Shown here piece by piece: positions 8,262 through 18,045 of a stretch of 64,000 nt of DNA (position 1 is the stretch's first letter; each line of letters starts with the position of its first letter). The notes below the pieces were generated by a model, which searched no databases, had not been told where the DNA came from, and saw only the letters and a list, made by a program, of their open reading frames with translations. The DNA comes from Micromonospora sp. C31 (GTDB taxonomy: Bacteria; Actinomycetota; Actinomycetes; Mycobacteriales; Micromonosporaceae), in the NCBI RefSeq assembly GCF_018070575.1, contig NZ_JAGPXN010000001.1, positions 62,001 through 126,000 of the forward strand, read 5' to 3'. A program made the translations under genes and the position numbers.

Positions 8262-9083
8262 GTGTACCGGTTCCTGCTGACGCCGCGCTGGCTGGGCATT
8301 CTCGCGCTGACCCTGATCGCCGCGGCGGTGATGGTGCTGCTCGGCAACTGGCAGCTGGACCGCTACCACGGCCGCACGGAGATCAACGAACGGATCGACG
8401 CCGGCCTGCGGATGGACCCGGTGCCGCTGCGTGACGTGCTGCCCGCCCCGACCGGCGGCAGCGGCACGGCGGGCCCCGCCCCCGCCGCCGAGAACGCCTG
8501 GACCAAGGTCACCGTGACCGGCCGCTACGACCCGGCGAACGTGGTCCTGGTCCGCGGGCGCTCGGTGGATCGCACGGTCGGCTTCGAGGTGGTCACCCCG
8601 CTGGTGCTGGCCGACGGCACCGCCGTGCTGGTGGACCGGGGCTGGATCCCGCCGAAGCGGGGCGGCGACGCGACCGTCCAGCCGGACGTGCCGGCCCTCC
8701 CGCCCGGCGAGGTCACCGTGACGGGGCGGGTGCACCTGAGCGAGAGCGGCTCGGTCGCCGTGACCCGGCGGGACGGCAAGCTGGAGACCCGGCGGATCGG
8801 CGTGCCCCGGCTGGCCCGTGAGCTGCCCTACCCGGTGCACGGGGCGTACCTGCTGCTGGACGAGCAGGCCCCGGCCGCCGACCCGGTCTTCAAGGACGTG
8901 CCGGTCGGATACACCAACAACTGGCAGAACTTCGGCTATGTCGTGCAGTGGTGGATCTTCGCCGCGATGACCCTGTTCGGCTACGGCTGGGTGGCCCGCC
9001 GGGAGGCCCGCCGGCTGGCGGGCGTGAAGCCGACGCGGCCCGTCGACCGGGCCGCCGAGCCCACGCCGCAGGGCGCCGCCTGA
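8262..9083 (+). CDS. SURF1-family membrane protein
   Basis: 273 residues. SURF1 proteins assist assembly of the haem-copper cytochrome c oxidase in the membrane. The protein has the classic architecture: an N-terminal transmembrane helix (LGILALTLIAAAVMVLLGNWQ) with the typical GNWQLDRY junction, an extracytoplasmic beta domain containing GRYDPANVVLVRGR and AVLVDRGWIPP, and a C-terminal helix preceded by NNWQNFGYVVQWWIFA. Length and topology agree with the family. GTG at 8262 is used; another GTG two codons upstream is equally possible, and no strong ribosome binding site decides it. It converges with the ligase gene only 18 bases away. Confidence 0.9.
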   Translation: MYRFLLTPRWLGILALTLIAAAVMVLLGNWQLDRYHGRTEINERIDAGLRMDPVPLRDVLPAPTGGSGTAGPAPAAENAWTKVTVTGRYDPANVVLVRGRSVDRTVGFEVVTPLVLADGTAVLVDRGWIPPKRGGDATVQPDVPALPPGEVTVTGRVHLSESGSVAVTRRDGKLETRRIGVPRLARELPYPVHGAYLLLDEQAPAADPVFKDVPVGYTNNWQNFGYVVQWWIFAAMTLFGYGWVARREARRLAGVKPTRPVDRAAEPTPQGAA

Positions 9084-9101
9084 CCGGGCCCGCCCGCTCG
9101 C

Positions 9102-10694
9102 TCAGCCGCTGACGCGGCCGGCGTGGATGGCGCGTACGGCGTCGATCGTGTCGGCCTCCGCCGCCGTCTTGTCGTCGCGGTAACACACCACCCGGGCGAA
9201 GCGCAGCGCCACGCCGCCCGGGTAGCGGGAGCTGGTCTGCACCCCGTCGAAGGCGATCTCGACCACCTGCTCGGGGCGGACCCGCACGACCCAGTCGCCG
9301 CGCTCGACGGCGAGGCCGAGGAAGCGTTCGGTCTGCCAGCGCAGCAGCTCGTCGGTGAGGCCCTTGAACGTCTTGCCGAGCATGACGAAGTCGCCGGTGC
9401 GCGGGTCGCGCGCACCCAGATGCAGGTTGGACAGCCAGCCCTGACGCCGCCCGCTGCCCCACTCCACCGCCAGCACCACCAGGTCGAGGGTGTGCCGGGG
9501 CTTCACCTTCACCCAGGCGGCACCGCGCCGGCCGGCGTCGTAGGGGGCGTCGGGCGCCTTCACCACGACCCCCTCCTGGCCGGCGGCGAGGGCGGCGGCG
9601 AACGCCTCGCCGGCCGGCTCCGGGCCCTCGACCTCCATCCGGCCGACCAGCAGCGGAGCGTCGACGGCGGCGTCGAGCGCGGCCCAGCGCTCCCGGCCGG
9701 GCCGGTCGACGAGGTCGTCGCCGTCGAGGTGCAGCAGGTCGAAGAAGTACGGCGTCAGCACGGTCTCGCCGGTGGTCGCGGCGGCGGCCCGCACAGCCGG
9801 GGCGACCGGGGCACGGCCGATGCCGCCCGGCGTGGTGCGCCGCGCCGCCCGGCTCGACGTCTGCTGGAAGGGCAGCGGCCGGCCCGTCTGGTCGAGCCCG
9901 ATCGCCTCCCCGTCGAGCACCAGCTCGCGGGCGGGCAGCGCCCGCACGGCGGCGACCACCTCCGGCACCCGGGAAGTGATGTCGTCGAGGCTGCGGGTGA
10001 ACACGGCGATCTCGTCGCCCGAGCGGTGCACCTGGATCCGGATGCCGTCGAGCTTCACGTCGACCACGGCGGGGGTGCCGGTGGCCGCGAGCGCCTCGTC
10101 GACCGAGGGCGCGCTCTGGGCCAGCATCGGCGCGAGCGGGCGGCCGACCTGGAGGCCGAAGGCGGCCAGCGCCGCCGCGCCCCCGTCGAGCGCGGCGACC
10201 GCGACCGCGCGCAGGTCGCCGGCGAGCAGCAGCGCCCGGCGTACGGCGGCGACCGGCACGTCGGCGGCCCGGGCCACCGCGTCGGCGAGCAGCCCCGCCT
10301 GCGCGCCCTGGCGCAGCTCGCCGCTGAACAGCCCGACCAGCAGCCGCTGCTCCTCCGCGGTGGCAGCGACGAAGAGCGCGCCCAGCAGTTCCCGGCGACG
10401 GGCCTGCGAGCCCGGCCCGTGCACGGCCGCGATCTCGTCGACGGCCGCGTCGACGGCGGCCACGGTCAGGGTCGGCTCGGCGGCCGGCGGCGGCAGGTCA
10501 CGCAGGCTCGCCCAGCCCACCCCGGTCTGCCGCTGACGCAGCTCGCCGGCCAGCCAACCGGCGCCCGCCGGCACCTCGGGCGGGTCGAGCGCCCGCAACG
10601 CGGCGGCGAGCAGCTCCACCTTGGCCCGTCGGGCCCGGGTGGCGCCGACTGCGGCGGAGGTGGCTGCCAGGTCGAGGAACCGCACGGGCTCCAT
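9102..10694 (-). CDS. ligB: ATP-dependent DNA ligase (LigB type)
   Basis: 530 residues, matching the actinobacterial LigB family. Domain order: an N-terminal helical DNA-binding domain (about 1-200), an adenylation domain and a C-terminal OB fold. The nucleotide-binding motif I is [14 protein letters not shown], with the lysine that becomes adenylated; [23 protein letters not shown] and AAWVKVKP are motifs III, IV and V. The enzyme seals nicks in duplex DNA and is an accessory to the NAD-dependent replicative ligase, probably in repair. ATG at 10694 fits the family N-terminus ([10 protein letters not shown]); the frame continues upstream but with no conserved sequence. Confidence 0.93.
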   Translation of the reverse strand: MEPVRFLDLAATSAAVGATRARRAKVELLAAALRALDPPEVPAGAGWLAGELRQRQTGVGWASLRDLPPPAAEPTLTVAAVDAAVDEIAAVHGPGSQARRRELLGALFVAATAEEQRLLVGLFSGELRQGAQAGLLADAVARAADVPVAAVRRALLLAGDLRAVAVAALDGGAAALAAFGLQVGRPLAPMLAQSAPSVDEALAATGTPAVVDVKLDGIRIQVHRSGDEIAVFTRSLDDITSRVPEVVAAVRALPARELVLDGEAIGLDQTGRPLPFQQTSSRAARRTTPGGIGRAPVAPAVRAAAATTGETVLTPYFFDLLHLDGDDLVDRPGRERWAALDAAVDAPLLVGRMEVEGPEPAGEAFAAALAAGQEGVVVKAPDAPYDAGRRGAAWVKVKPRHTLDLVVLAVEWGSGRRQGWLSNLHLGARDPRTGDFVMLGKTFKGLTDELLRWQTERFLGLAVERGDWVVRVRPEQVVEIAFDGVQTSSRYPGGVALRFARVVCYRDDKTAAEADTIDAVRAIHAGRVSG

Positions 10695-10805
10695 CCTGCC
10701 AGCCACCCCCGACACGACCCCGGCATTGCCGTGCCCGGGTTCCCACCGGCCTGCCCCACCGCCCGCGACCCGCCGGGAACGCCGGCCCGGCACGCAGCGG
10801 GCGGG

Positions 10806-11012
10806 TCAGGCCGAGACGGGCTCCTCGATGCGCAGGCCGCGGGCGCGGACCTCCTCGGCGACCCGGGAGAGCACCGTGTCGAGCGCGACCAGCGCCGCCG
10901 ACAGGTCGCCGAGCTGTTCCTTGAGCGTGTCCTCGGGCCACGCGGAGACGTCGACGTCCCCCAGTGCGCTGACGGCGGCCTCGAGCCGGCCCATCACCTC
11001 GTTCGTACGCAT
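10806..11012 (-). CDS. Small conserved-looking helical protein of unknown function
   Basis: 68 residues, MRTNEVMGRLEAAVSALG at the start and EEVRARGLRIEEPVSA at the end; predicted mainly helical and amphipathic. I do not recognise a family. No Shine-Dalgarno sequence precedes the ATG, but TATAGC lies nine bases upstream, which would place the transcription start at or near the ATG, so the mRNA may be leaderless. It lies 77 bases downstream of the M20 peptidase gene on the same strand and could be independently transcribed. Confidence 0.55.
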   Translation of the reverse strand: MRTNEVMGRLEAAVSALGDVDVSAWPEDTLKEQLGDLSAALVALDTVLSRVAEEVRARGLRIEEPVSA

Positions 11013-11089
11013 GTTCGAGAGGCTATAACAACCCCACGGGCGACACACCGCAAACTCCCACATCGACCCGGAAGTTACGGTTCCGACAC

Positions 11090-12466
11090 CTACCGCCCGT
11101 CGACGCCCGCCACGGCCACGTTCCTCAGCAACAGGGCCTCGGCCAGGCAGACCCGGGCGAACTCCCCGAGGTGCAGGCTCTCGTTCGGGCCGTGCGCCCG
11201 GGCGTGCGGGTCCTCCACCCCGGTGACCAGGATCGCCGCGCGCGGGAACATCTCCTGGAAGGTGGCGATGAACGGGATCGAGCCGCCGATGCCGAGGTCC
11301 ACCGGGGCGGTGCCGTCCCAGGCGGTCCGGAACGCCGAACGGGCCGCGTCGAACATCGGGCCGGACGCGTCGATGACGCACGGGTCGCCGTCGTGTTCGA
11401 AGGTGAGCGTCACCTGGGCACCCCAGGGGGCGTGCTTCTCCAGGTGGGCGCGCAGGGCCGCGTACGCCCGCTTCGGGTCGTCGCCCGGCGCCAGCCGTAC
11501 GCTCAGCTTGGCCTTGGCGGTCGGCACCAGGGCGTTCGGCGCCTCCCCGGTGGCCGGGGCGTCGATGCCGAGCACCGCCAGCGCCGGCTTGGTCCAGAGC
11601 CGGTCGGTGATCCGCCCGGTGCCGATCAGGCTCACGCCGTCGGCCAGCCCGGCCTCGGCGCGGAACCGGTCCTCGGGGTAGTCGACGCTCGCGCCCTCCC
11701 GGGCGGCCAGCCCGTCGACGGCCACGTCGCCGGCGTCGGTGTGCAGGGTCGCCAGCAACCGCGCCAGGGCGGTCAGCGCGTCCGGCACCGCGCCGCCGTA
11801 CATGCCGCTGTGCACGGCGTGGTCGAGGGTGCGCACCTGCACGAAGCAGTTGACGATGCCGCGCAGGGAGGTGGTCAGCGCCGGTACGCCGACGTCCCAG
11901 TTGGCGGAGTCGGCGATCACGATGACGTCCGAGGTGATCTCGTCGCGGTGCTCGGCGAGCAGCCGCTCCAGGGAGTCGGAGCCGTACTCCTCCTCGCCCT
12001 CGACGAAGAGCACCACGCCGACCGGCAGCGCGTCACCGTACGCGCGCAGCGCCGCCACGTGCGCCATGATGCCGGCCTTGTCGTCGGCGGCGCCCCGGCC
12101 GTAGAGCCGGCCGTCGCGTTCCACCGGCTCGAACGGGTCCGACTCCCACAGCGTCAGGTCACCGACCGGCTGCACGTCGTGGTGGGCGTAGAGCAGCACC
12201 GTCGGCGCCCCGGGCGGGGCCGCCTTCCTGCCGATGACCGCCGGCTGGCCGCCGGAACGCACGATCTGGACGTCGAGACCGCAGCCGCGCAGCAGCTCGG
12301 CCACCGCCTCGGCGGAACGCTCCACGTGTGAGTGGTCGAAGCCCTCGAACGCGATGCCGGGGATGCGGACGAGACGTTCCAGGTCGGCGCGGACGCCGGG
12401 CATCTCCCGCTCGACGGCGGCCCGGACCTCGGACTCGGACATGATCGGTGTGGTCATGACCGGCAT
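11090..12466 (-). CDS. M20-family metallopeptidase (dipeptidase/ArgE-DapE-like)
   Basis: 458 residues. M20 enzymes use two zinc ions to hydrolyse dipeptides or N-acyl amino acids in the cytoplasm. Zinc-site signatures are visible: LLYAHHDVQPVGD (His, then Asp), LYGRGAADDKAGI with the bridging Asp, VEGEEEYGS with the catalytic Glu and a ligand Glu, and GPNESLHLGEF close to the C-terminus with the last His. The dimerisation (lid) domain lies in the middle, with DHAVHSGMYGG. Length and order suit the dipeptidase subgroup. The start is ATG at 12466; a second ATG three codons in is possible. Substrate is not determined. Confidence 0.9.
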   Translation of the reverse strand: MPVMTTPIMSESEVRAAVEREMPGVRADLERLVRIPGIAFEGFDHSHVERSAEAVAELLRGCGLDVQIVRSGGQPAVIGRKAAPPGAPTVLLYAHHDVQPVGDLTLWESDPFEPVERDGRLYGRGAADDKAGIMAHVAALRAYGDALPVGVVLFVEGEEEYGSDSLERLLAEHRDEITSDVIVIADSANWDVGVPALTTSLRGIVNCFVQVRTLDHAVHSGMYGGAVPDALTALARLLATLHTDAGDVAVDGLAAREGASVDYPEDRFRAEAGLADGVSLIGTGRITDRLWTKPALAVLGIDAPATGEAPNALVPTAKAKLSVRLAPGDDPKRAYAALRAHLEKHAPWGAQVTLTFEHDGDPCVIDASGPMFDAARSAFRTAWDGTAPVDLGIGGSIPFIATFQEMFPRAAILVTGVEDPHARAHGPNESLHLGEFARVCLAEALLLRNVAVAGVDGR

Positions 12467-12752
12467 CGTAGGCCGGCCTTACCGACCGCACCGCCCGAGC
12501 CCGGCGTGACGGGCCGGTCCCGGGCCTCTCCGACCGGTGCCACGGGGCGCACGCGACGCCGGCCGCCGACGCCACCCCGCCCCGCCCCGGCCGACACCGC
12601 CGCCCCCGCCCCCGCCCGGCCCCGGCCGACACCGCCGAGGCCGCCCCCGCCCGCGACGCCGCCCCGGCCCGGCCGACGCCGCCCCCGCCCGCGACGGCCG
12701 GTGGCGGCGCGTGGTCGGCCGCTGCCGACCACGTCACCCCGGCCGGCGGCCC

Positions 12753-13376
12753 TCAACGGCGACGCACGTAGTACCGGGTGGCGTCGTGCGGCAGGCCGGG
12801 GGCGCCGTCGACCACCAGGTCCGCGCGCGCCTCGGTGTCGTCCGCGGCGAAGTGCGACCGCTCCCCGAGGTGCCAGCGGCGCAGCTCGGGCAGGATCCCC
12901 GGGCCGTCGCGCTCCAGCGCCCGGGCCAGCCGCAGCGGCGCCGGGGCGGTGACGAAGACGCCCAGGGTGAGGTCCGCGGCGACGGCGGCCCGCGCCGCGC
13001 TCACCCCCTCGACGAGGAGCACCGGCGCGACCGGAACCGGCACCGGGCGCGGCAGGAAGGCCCGCCGCACCCAGCTGTACCGGCGGTACGACCCCGGCCG
13101 TCCCGCCCGCACCGGTCCGAGCACCCACTCCTCCAGCCGGGGCCAGAAGGTGAGCTGGTCTTCCCAGCCGTCGAGCAGGTCGTCGGTGTGCACCACGGGG
13201 GGCGGGCCGCCACCGGGCAGGGCGGCGAGGGCGTCCGCGAGCCGCGCCGCGAACACGCTCTTGCCCGCGCCGCTCGGCCCGTCCACCGCCACCAGCCGGG
13301 TCCGTCCCAACCGCGCCGGCCCGGCGAGCACCCGCCGGGCCAGCCGGTCGTACGCCTCGATGACCGCCACCGCCAC
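12753..13376 (-). CDS. Uridine-kinase-like P-loop NTPase
   Basis: 207 residues. VAVDGPSGAGKSVFAARLADAL is split here as GPSGAGKS, a canonical Walker A loop at about residues 31-38; VVHTDDLLDGWED follows as the kinase-type acidic strand, and LLVEGVSAARAAV resembles the Walker B region of uridine kinase and phosphoribulokinase folds. Proteins of this type are often annotated uridine kinase-like in Micromonospora, but the phosphate acceptor is not known. GTG at 13376 is proposed; another GTG lies two codons downstream. The upstream frame is long only because of base composition. Downstream lies a strongly C-rich spacer. Confidence 0.75.
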   Translation of the reverse strand: MAVAVIEAYDRLARRVLAGPARLGRTRLVAVDGPSGAGKSVFAARLADALAALPGGGPPPVVHTDDLLDGWEDQLTFWPRLEEWVLGPVRAGRPGSYRRYSWVRRAFLPRPVPVPVAPVLLVEGVSAARAAVAADLTLGVFVTAPAPLRLARALERDGPGILPELRRWHLGERSHFAADDTEARADLVVDGAPGLPHDATRYYVRRR

Positions 13377-13561
13377 GTGGCCGACGGTAACCAGCCCGGA
13401 TCCCCGGCCACCGCCCGGGCCGGAGTTGGCGGGGAACGCGTCGCCAGCGGGCCCGCTGGCGATCGGGGGTCGCCCGAACGAGCGGTCGTCGGGTGGGCCG
13501 GGGCGTTCGTCGGGCGGAGCCCGGAACGGGGCGGGATGATCTGCTGGTGTCCCACAGCGTG

Positions 13562-13963
13562 ATGAGTCCGGGCGTCGACGCCCTCCTGGAACAAGCCCGC
13601 GCCGGGGTACGCCGGCTGACCCCGCACCAGACCGTCGAGGCGGTCCGTACCGGCGCGTTGCTGGTCGACACCCGCACCGACGCGCAGCGGCGGGAGCAGG
13701 GCGACCTCCCCGGCGCCATCGTGATCGACCGGACGGTGCTGGAATGGCGGCTCGACCCGGCCAGCGCCTGGCGGATCCCCGAGGCCACCGGGTACGACCA
13801 GCGCCTCGTGGTGGTGTGCCGCCAGGGCTACAGTTCCAGCCTCGCCGTGGCGAGTCTGCGGGCGCTCGGGCTGCACCGCGCGACCGACATGGTCGGCGGC
13901 GTACAGGCGTGGCGCGAGGCGGGGCTGCCCATGTCCGACCGCCCCGCCGACATCCGCCCCTGA
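13562..13963 (+). CDS. Rhodanese-like sulfurtransferase domain protein
   Basis: 133 residues comprising a single rhodanese domain. TGALLVDTRTDAQRREQGDL and GAIVIDRTVLEWRLDP are the usual N-terminal parts; VVVCRQGYSSSLAVASLRAL carries the active-site cysteine in the loop CRQGYSS, which should accept a persulfide sulfur. The end, DMVGGVQAWREAGLPM, is typical. Cytoplasmic; physiological partner unknown. ATG at 13562 is used, but GTG at 13547 and 13559 are in frame and possible. Divergent from the kinase-like gene and convergent with cobQ. Confidence 0.85.
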   Translation: MSPGVDALLEQARAGVRRLTPHQTVEAVRTGALLVDTRTDAQRREQGDLPGAIVIDRTVLEWRLDPASAWRIPEATGYDQRLVVVCRQGYSSSLAVASLRALGLHRATDMVGGVQAWREAGLPMSDRPADIRP

Positions 13964-13977
13964 GCCCATTCCCCTCG

Positions 13978-14026
13978 CACCCAACACCCAACACCCAACA
14001 CCCCGCACCCCGCACCCCGCACCCCG
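13978..14026. repeat. Heptanucleotide tandem repeats
   Basis: Three copies of CACCCAA (13978-13998) run directly into four copies of CACCCCG (13999-14026), just after the rhodanese stop codon. The two units differ at two positions, so one probably arose from the other by slippage. Likely polymorphic in length. Confidence 0.85.
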
Positions 14027-14033
14027 CAATCGA

Positions 14034-14090
14034 TGATCAAGAGGTTTGCGCCCTGAGCCGGGGTTTCCCAGGACGCAAACCTCTTGATCA
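14034..14090. terminator. Long inverted repeat between rhodanese gene and cobQ
   Basis: Perfect 17-bp arms, TGATCAAGAGGTTTGCG (14034-14050) and its complement (14074-14090), separated by 23 bases. The position between two converging genes fits a bidirectional terminator. The same arm sequence seems familiar from other intergenic regions of Micromonospora, so it may also be a dispersed repeat; this was not checked. Confidence 0.6.
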
Positions 14091-14139
14091 CTCCGGCGAG
14101 GCGCGGGTTGCGGCGCGCGGGCTGCGGGTGGGGACGGCA

Positions 14140-14183
14140 GGGTGGGGTGGGCTGCGGGTGGGGTGGGCTGCGGGTGGGGTGGG
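14140..14183. repeat. G-rich 16-bp tandem repeat at the 3' end of cobQ
   Basis: The unit GGGTGGGGTGGGCTGC occurs twice in full (14140-14155 and 14156-14171) and once truncated (14172-14183), ending exactly at the cobQ stop codon. The runs of three and four G could form a quadruplex on the plus strand (template side of cobQ). Confidence 0.8.
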
Positions 14184-15725
14184 TCAGAGACCTCCCGGGG
14201 CTCCGGGTGGGATGAAGGGAAGGGTGGCGGGCGGGCCGGACTCGACGAGACGCCAGAGGGCGTCGGTGTCGAGGTGCTCCTCGACCAGGTCGCCGAGCAG
14301 GTCCAGGGAGCGCTCGCGGACGGCGGCGAAGGCCGTGTCGGGGGCCACCGTGAAGCCGGTCCGGCCGGCGAGCCGGGCCACCTCGGTCAGGAAGCGGCGG
14401 CGGAACCCGTCGGACTCGAAGGCGCCGTGCCAGTGGGTGCCGTGCACGGCGCCCAGCACCGCCCCCTCGCCGCTGCCGTCCGCGCAGGTCAGCAACGGGA
14501 TCAGTGCCGGGTCGGCGTGGGAGACGTACCCGTGGTGGATCTCGTAGCCGCGGACCGGGACGTCGCCGGCGGTGCCGGTCGACCGGCGGACGGTCTTGCG
14601 CGGGTCGAAGGTGACCTCGATCGGCAGCAGGCCCAGCCCCGGCACGCTCCCCTGCCGGCTCTCCACCGGGTCGTGGATCGCCCGGGCCAGCATCTGGAAG
14701 CCGCCGCAGATGCCGAGCAGCGGCCTGCCCGCCGCCGCGTGCGCCAGTACGGCTTCGGCCAGGCCGGTCTGCCGCAGCCAGGCCAGGTCGGCCACGGTCG
14801 ACTTCGAGCCGGGCAGTACGACCAGGTCGGCGGCGGCCAGTTCGGCGGGCTCGACGGTCAGCCGGACCCGTACGCCCGGCTCGGTGGCGAGCGCCTCGAC
14901 GTCGGTGGCGTTGCTGATGCGGGGCAGCCGGACCACGGCCACGTCCAGCCAGTCGGTGCCGCGCGGGGCGGCCGGCCGGCCGAGCAACCGCCCGTACGCG
15001 AGCGAGTCCTCCGCGTCGAGCCAGAGGTCGAGCGCCCAGGGCAGCACCCCGTACGTCGGGCGACCGGTGACCTGGCGCAGCATGTCCAGCCCCGGCCGGA
15101 GGAGCCCGAGGTCGCCCCGGAACTTGTTGATCACGAAGCCGGCTATCAGTGCCTGGTCGGCCGGGTCCAGCAGGGCGAGGGTGCCGAACATCGACGCGAA
15201 GACCCCGCCCCGGTCGATGTCGCCGACCACGATCGTGGGCAGGTTGGCGTGCCGGGCCAGGCCCATGTTCACGTAGTCGCCGGCCCGCAGGTTGATCTCC
15301 GCCGGGCTGCCGGCCCCCTCGCAGATCACCACGTCGTACGCGGCCCGCAACTCGGCGAGCGCCGCGTACGCCGTCTCGGCGAGCCGGGGCCGCAGTTCGC
15401 GGAAGTTGCCGGCGGTGACCGTGTCGACCGCCTCGCCGAGCAGCACCACCTGGCTGGCCAGGTCGCTGCCGGGCTTGAGCAGCACCGGGTTGAACCGCAG
15501 GTCGGGGGCGAGGCCGCAGGCGGCGGCCTGCATCGCCTGCGCCCGCCCGATCTCGCCGCCCCGGCCGTCCGGGCCGACGACGACGGCGGAGTTGTTGGAC
15601 ATGTTCTGCGCCTTGTACGGCGCCACCTTCACGCCCCGGCGGTGCAGCCAGCGGCAGATGCCGGCGGTGAGCACGCTCTTGCCGGCGTCGGAGGTGGTGC
15701 CGGCGACCAGGAGTCCACCGCTCAC
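14184..15725 (-). CDS. cobQ: Cobyric acid synthase
   Basis: 513 residues. CobQ amidates adenosylcobyrinate a,c-diamide at positions b, d, e and g using glutamine and ATP. The N-terminal ATPase domain has [19 protein letters not shown] (P-loop), [23 protein letters not shown] and [13 protein letters not shown]. The C-terminal glutamine amidotransferase domain keeps its nucleophile in [11 protein letters not shown] and the catalytic His in GYEIHHGYV. In contrast to the CobB-like protein of this window, all motifs are intact. The GTG start overlaps the TGA of cobD by four bases (GTGA), indicating translational coupling in a cobD-cobQ operon. Similar ATPases in MurT/GatD are shorter. Confidence 0.95.
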   Translation of the reverse strand: MSGGLLVAGTTSDAGKSVLTAGICRWLHRRGVKVAPYKAQNMSNNSAVVVGPDGRGGEIGRAQAMQAAACGLAPDLRFNPVLLKPGSDLASQVVLLGEAVDTVTAGNFRELRPRLAETAYAALAELRAAYDVVICEGAGSPAEINLRAGDYVNMGLARHANLPTIVVGDIDRGGVFASMFGTLALLDPADQALIAGFVINKFRGDLGLLRPGLDMLRQVTGRPTYGVLPWALDLWLDAEDSLAYGRLLGRPAAPRGTDWLDVAVVRLPRISNATDVEALATEPGVRVRLTVEPAELAAADLVVLPGSKSTVADLAWLRQTGLAEAVLAHAAAGRPLLGICGGFQMLARAIHDPVESRQGSVPGLGLLPIEVTFDPRKTVRRSTGTAGDVPVRGYEIHHGYVSHADPALIPLLTCADGSGEGAVLGAVHGTHWHGAFESDGFRRRFLTEVARLAGRTGFTVAPDTAFAAVRERSLDLLGDLVEEHLDTDALWRLVESGPPATLPFIPPGAPGGL

Positions 15726-16741
15726 CGGCGGCTCCCCCGCCCCGTCGCCACCGCGATGCTCCCGCCGACGGCTCGGCGGCCGACGGCGCCCGCCAGCCGG
15801 CCGAGGGTCAGCGGGTACGCGGCGGCGAGCCCGAGCGCGGCCAGCCCGACCGCGCCCGAGATCCGGGCGGCCCGCTTGAGGTGCCGCGCCTCGGGCCGGG
15901 GGCCGTCGCCGAGGAACGGGCGCACCTCGGAGCGCCCGAAGTAGACGTTGCGCCCACCCAGCCGTACGCCGAGGGCACCGGCCATCGCCGCCTCGCACTG
16001 CCCGGCGTTCGGGCTGGGGTGGTCGTCGCGGTCCCGGCGCCACACGTGCAGCGCCCGTTCCCGGTCGCCGTACGCGGTTGGCGCGACCACGACGGTGAGC
16101 AGGCCCGTGAGCCGCGCGGGCACCAGGTTGAGCAGGTCGTCGAGGCGGGCGGCAGGAGTGCCGAAGCGGGCGTACCGCGGCGAGCGGTGGCCCACCATCG
16201 CGTCGAGGGTGTTCGCCGCGCGGTACCCGAGCAGACCGGGCAGTCCCGCGACGGCGCCCCACAGCAACGGGGCGACCACCGCGTCCGAGGTGTTCTCGGC
16301 GAGCGACTCGACGGTGGCGCGGGCCAACTCGGGCTCGTCGAGCGCGGACGGGTCCCGACCGCAGAGGTGGCCGAGCCGCTGCCGGGCGGCCGGGAGATCG
16401 CCGGCGCGCAGCGCACGGCCCATCACGGTGGCCTCGCGCCGCAGCGTGCGCCCGCCGAGCACCGTCCAGGTGCCGGCGGCGACCAGGGCCGCCCGGGCCA
16501 CCGGCCGACGGCGGGTGGCGACCGAGGCGGCCACCCCGGCCAACACCGGCGTGCCGACCGCGAGCGCGGTGAACGCCGCTCCGGCCAGCCGGTCCGGGCG
16601 GTACATCCGCCGCTCCAGGGCCCCGGCGGCGCGGCCGAACCCGGCCACGGGGTGGTACCGGCGGGGGTCGCCGAGGAGCACGTCCAGGGCGTATCCCGCG
16701 ACCAGTCCCGCCGCGGTCGCCACCGGCGTCGCCTGTCGCAC
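15722..16741 (-). CDS. cobD: Adenosylcobinamide-phosphate synthase (CobD/CbiB)
   Basis: 339 residues. This integral membrane protein attaches aminopropanol (or its phosphate) to adenosylcobyric acid, giving adenosylcobinamide. Signatures are [20 protein letters not shown] at the N-terminus, [19 protein letters not shown] in the middle, [15 protein letters not shown], and [20 protein letters not shown] followed by a C-terminal hydrophobic region. GTG at 16741 is chosen because GGAGG lies nine bases before it. First gene of the coupled cobD-cobQ operon. The product works directly before or after CobQ and on the linker made by the CobC-like enzyme encoded around 3.2-4.3 kb. Confidence 0.93.
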   Translation of the reverse strand: MRQATPVATAAGLVAGYALDVLLGDPRRYHPVAGFGRAAGALERRMYRPDRLAGAAFTALAVGTPVLAGVAASVATRRRPVARAALVAAGTWTVLGGRTLRREATVMGRALRAGDLPAARQRLGHLCGRDPSALDEPELARATVESLAENTSDAVVAPLLWGAVAGLPGLLGYRAANTLDAMVGHRSPRYARFGTPAARLDDLLNLVPARLTGLLTVVVAPTAYGDRERALHVWRRDRDDHPSPNAGQCEAAMAGALGVRLGGRNVYFGRSEVRPFLGDGPRPEARHLKRAARISGAVGLAALGLAAAYPLTLGRLAGAVGRRAVGGSIAVATGRGSRR

Positions 16742-17175
<434 letters not shown>

Positions 17176-18045
17176 TCACGCGGGCTGCGGCACCCGCCCC
17201 CGACCTCGTCGGCCACGACCGGCCGGGGAGACGCCCGTCTCCGGCTCCTCGGCCGACGAGCCCGGCTCTCCCGCCGCCGCGTCGCGCCGGCCGTCCCGGT
17301 CAGCCGATGCGTCCTCCGCCGGACCGGTGGCCGGGACCGGACCGGTGGCCGCGACCGGACCGGTGGCCGCGACCGGACCGGTGGCCGGGACCGGACCGGG
17401 CTCCGAGGTCGAGCCGTCGCGCTCCGGTTCCGTACCGTCGGGCTCTTCGCCCCGGGAGTCGTCCGTCGGGTCGTCGAAGGGGTCGAGGGAGCCGTCGACG
17501 GTGGCGTCGGCCGGCCGGCCGCGGCCGGCGGGGAACGCGCCGAATTCGGGCTCGAAGTCGTCGTCGACCGGTCGACGGTCCGGCAGGACCGGGGCATCCT
17601 CGTCCGGCACCGGCTCGGTCGCCTCGCCGCGCACCCGCTGCTCGGCCTCGGTGTCCTCGACGGTGCTGGTCGTCATCGTCGGCCGGTTGCGCTGGAAGCG
17701 GCTGCGGCCCCGGGACAGGTCGTGGCCGACGGCGACCGCCTCCAGTTCGTAGAGCGAGCGGTGGTTGCCGGCGTCGTCCATCCAGTCGCGGGTGTAGAGC
17801 CGGCCACAGACCACCACCGGATCGCCGACCATCACCGAGGCGGCCACCCCCTCGGCGAGCTTGCGCCAGCAGTTGACCCGGACGCGCAGGCTGTTGCCGT
17901 CGACCCAGCGCCCACTGTCGCGGTCGAGCCGGCGGGCGGTCGAGGCGACCTTGAAGTTGGCCACCAGGGTGTTGCTCTGGGTGGTGCGACGCCACTCCGG
18001 CGCGGTCAGCACGTTGCCCACGATCGTGACGTAGGTGTCGAACAT
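17176..18045 (-). CDS. ssb: Single-stranded DNA-binding protein paralogue with long repetitive tail
   Basis: 289 residues. The first ~125 residues form an SSB-type OB fold: YVTIVGNVLTAPEWRRT, TLVANFKVASTARR, VNCWRKLAEGVAASVMVGDP and VVVCGRLYTRDW. It should bind single-stranded DNA as an oligomer. The remaining ~165 residues are acidic and low in complexity, contain four tandem hexapeptides of the form ATGPVA/P, and end in a basic stretch (GRGRRGRGRVPQPA). The usual acidic C-terminal tip (DDDIPF type) that recruits partner proteins is absent, so this is probably an accessory paralogue. Start: ATG behind GGAGG with a four-base spacer. Confidence 0.85.
   Translation of the reverse strand: MFDTYVTIVGNVLTAPEWRRTTQSNTLVANFKVASTARRLDRDSGRWVDGNSLRVRVNCWRKLAEGVAASVMVGDPVVVCGRLYTRDWMDDAGNHRSLYELEAVAVGHDLSRGRSRFQRNRPTMTTSTVEDTEAEQRVRGEATEPVPDEDAPVLPDRRPVDDDFEPEFGAFPAGRGRPADATVDGSLDPFDDPTDDSRGEEPDGTEPERDGSTSEPGPVPATGPVAATGPVAATGPVPATGPAEDASADRDGRRDAAAGEPGSSAEEPETGVSPAGRGRRGRGRVPQPA
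17321..17392. repeat. 18-bp tandem repeat within the ssb coding sequence
   Basis: Four exact-length units of GGACCGGTGGCCGGGACC or the variant with GCG in the middle (copies at 17321, 17339, 17357 and 17375). Because the unit is a multiple of three, copy-number change would alter the protein tail without a frameshift. Confidence 0.85.

Noticed and set aside
12467-12752. Long Pro/Arg/Ala-rich open frames between the M20 peptidase and kinase-like genes
   Set aside because: The DNA is a low-complexity C-rich stretch (CCGCCCC-type), which gives long open frames by composition.
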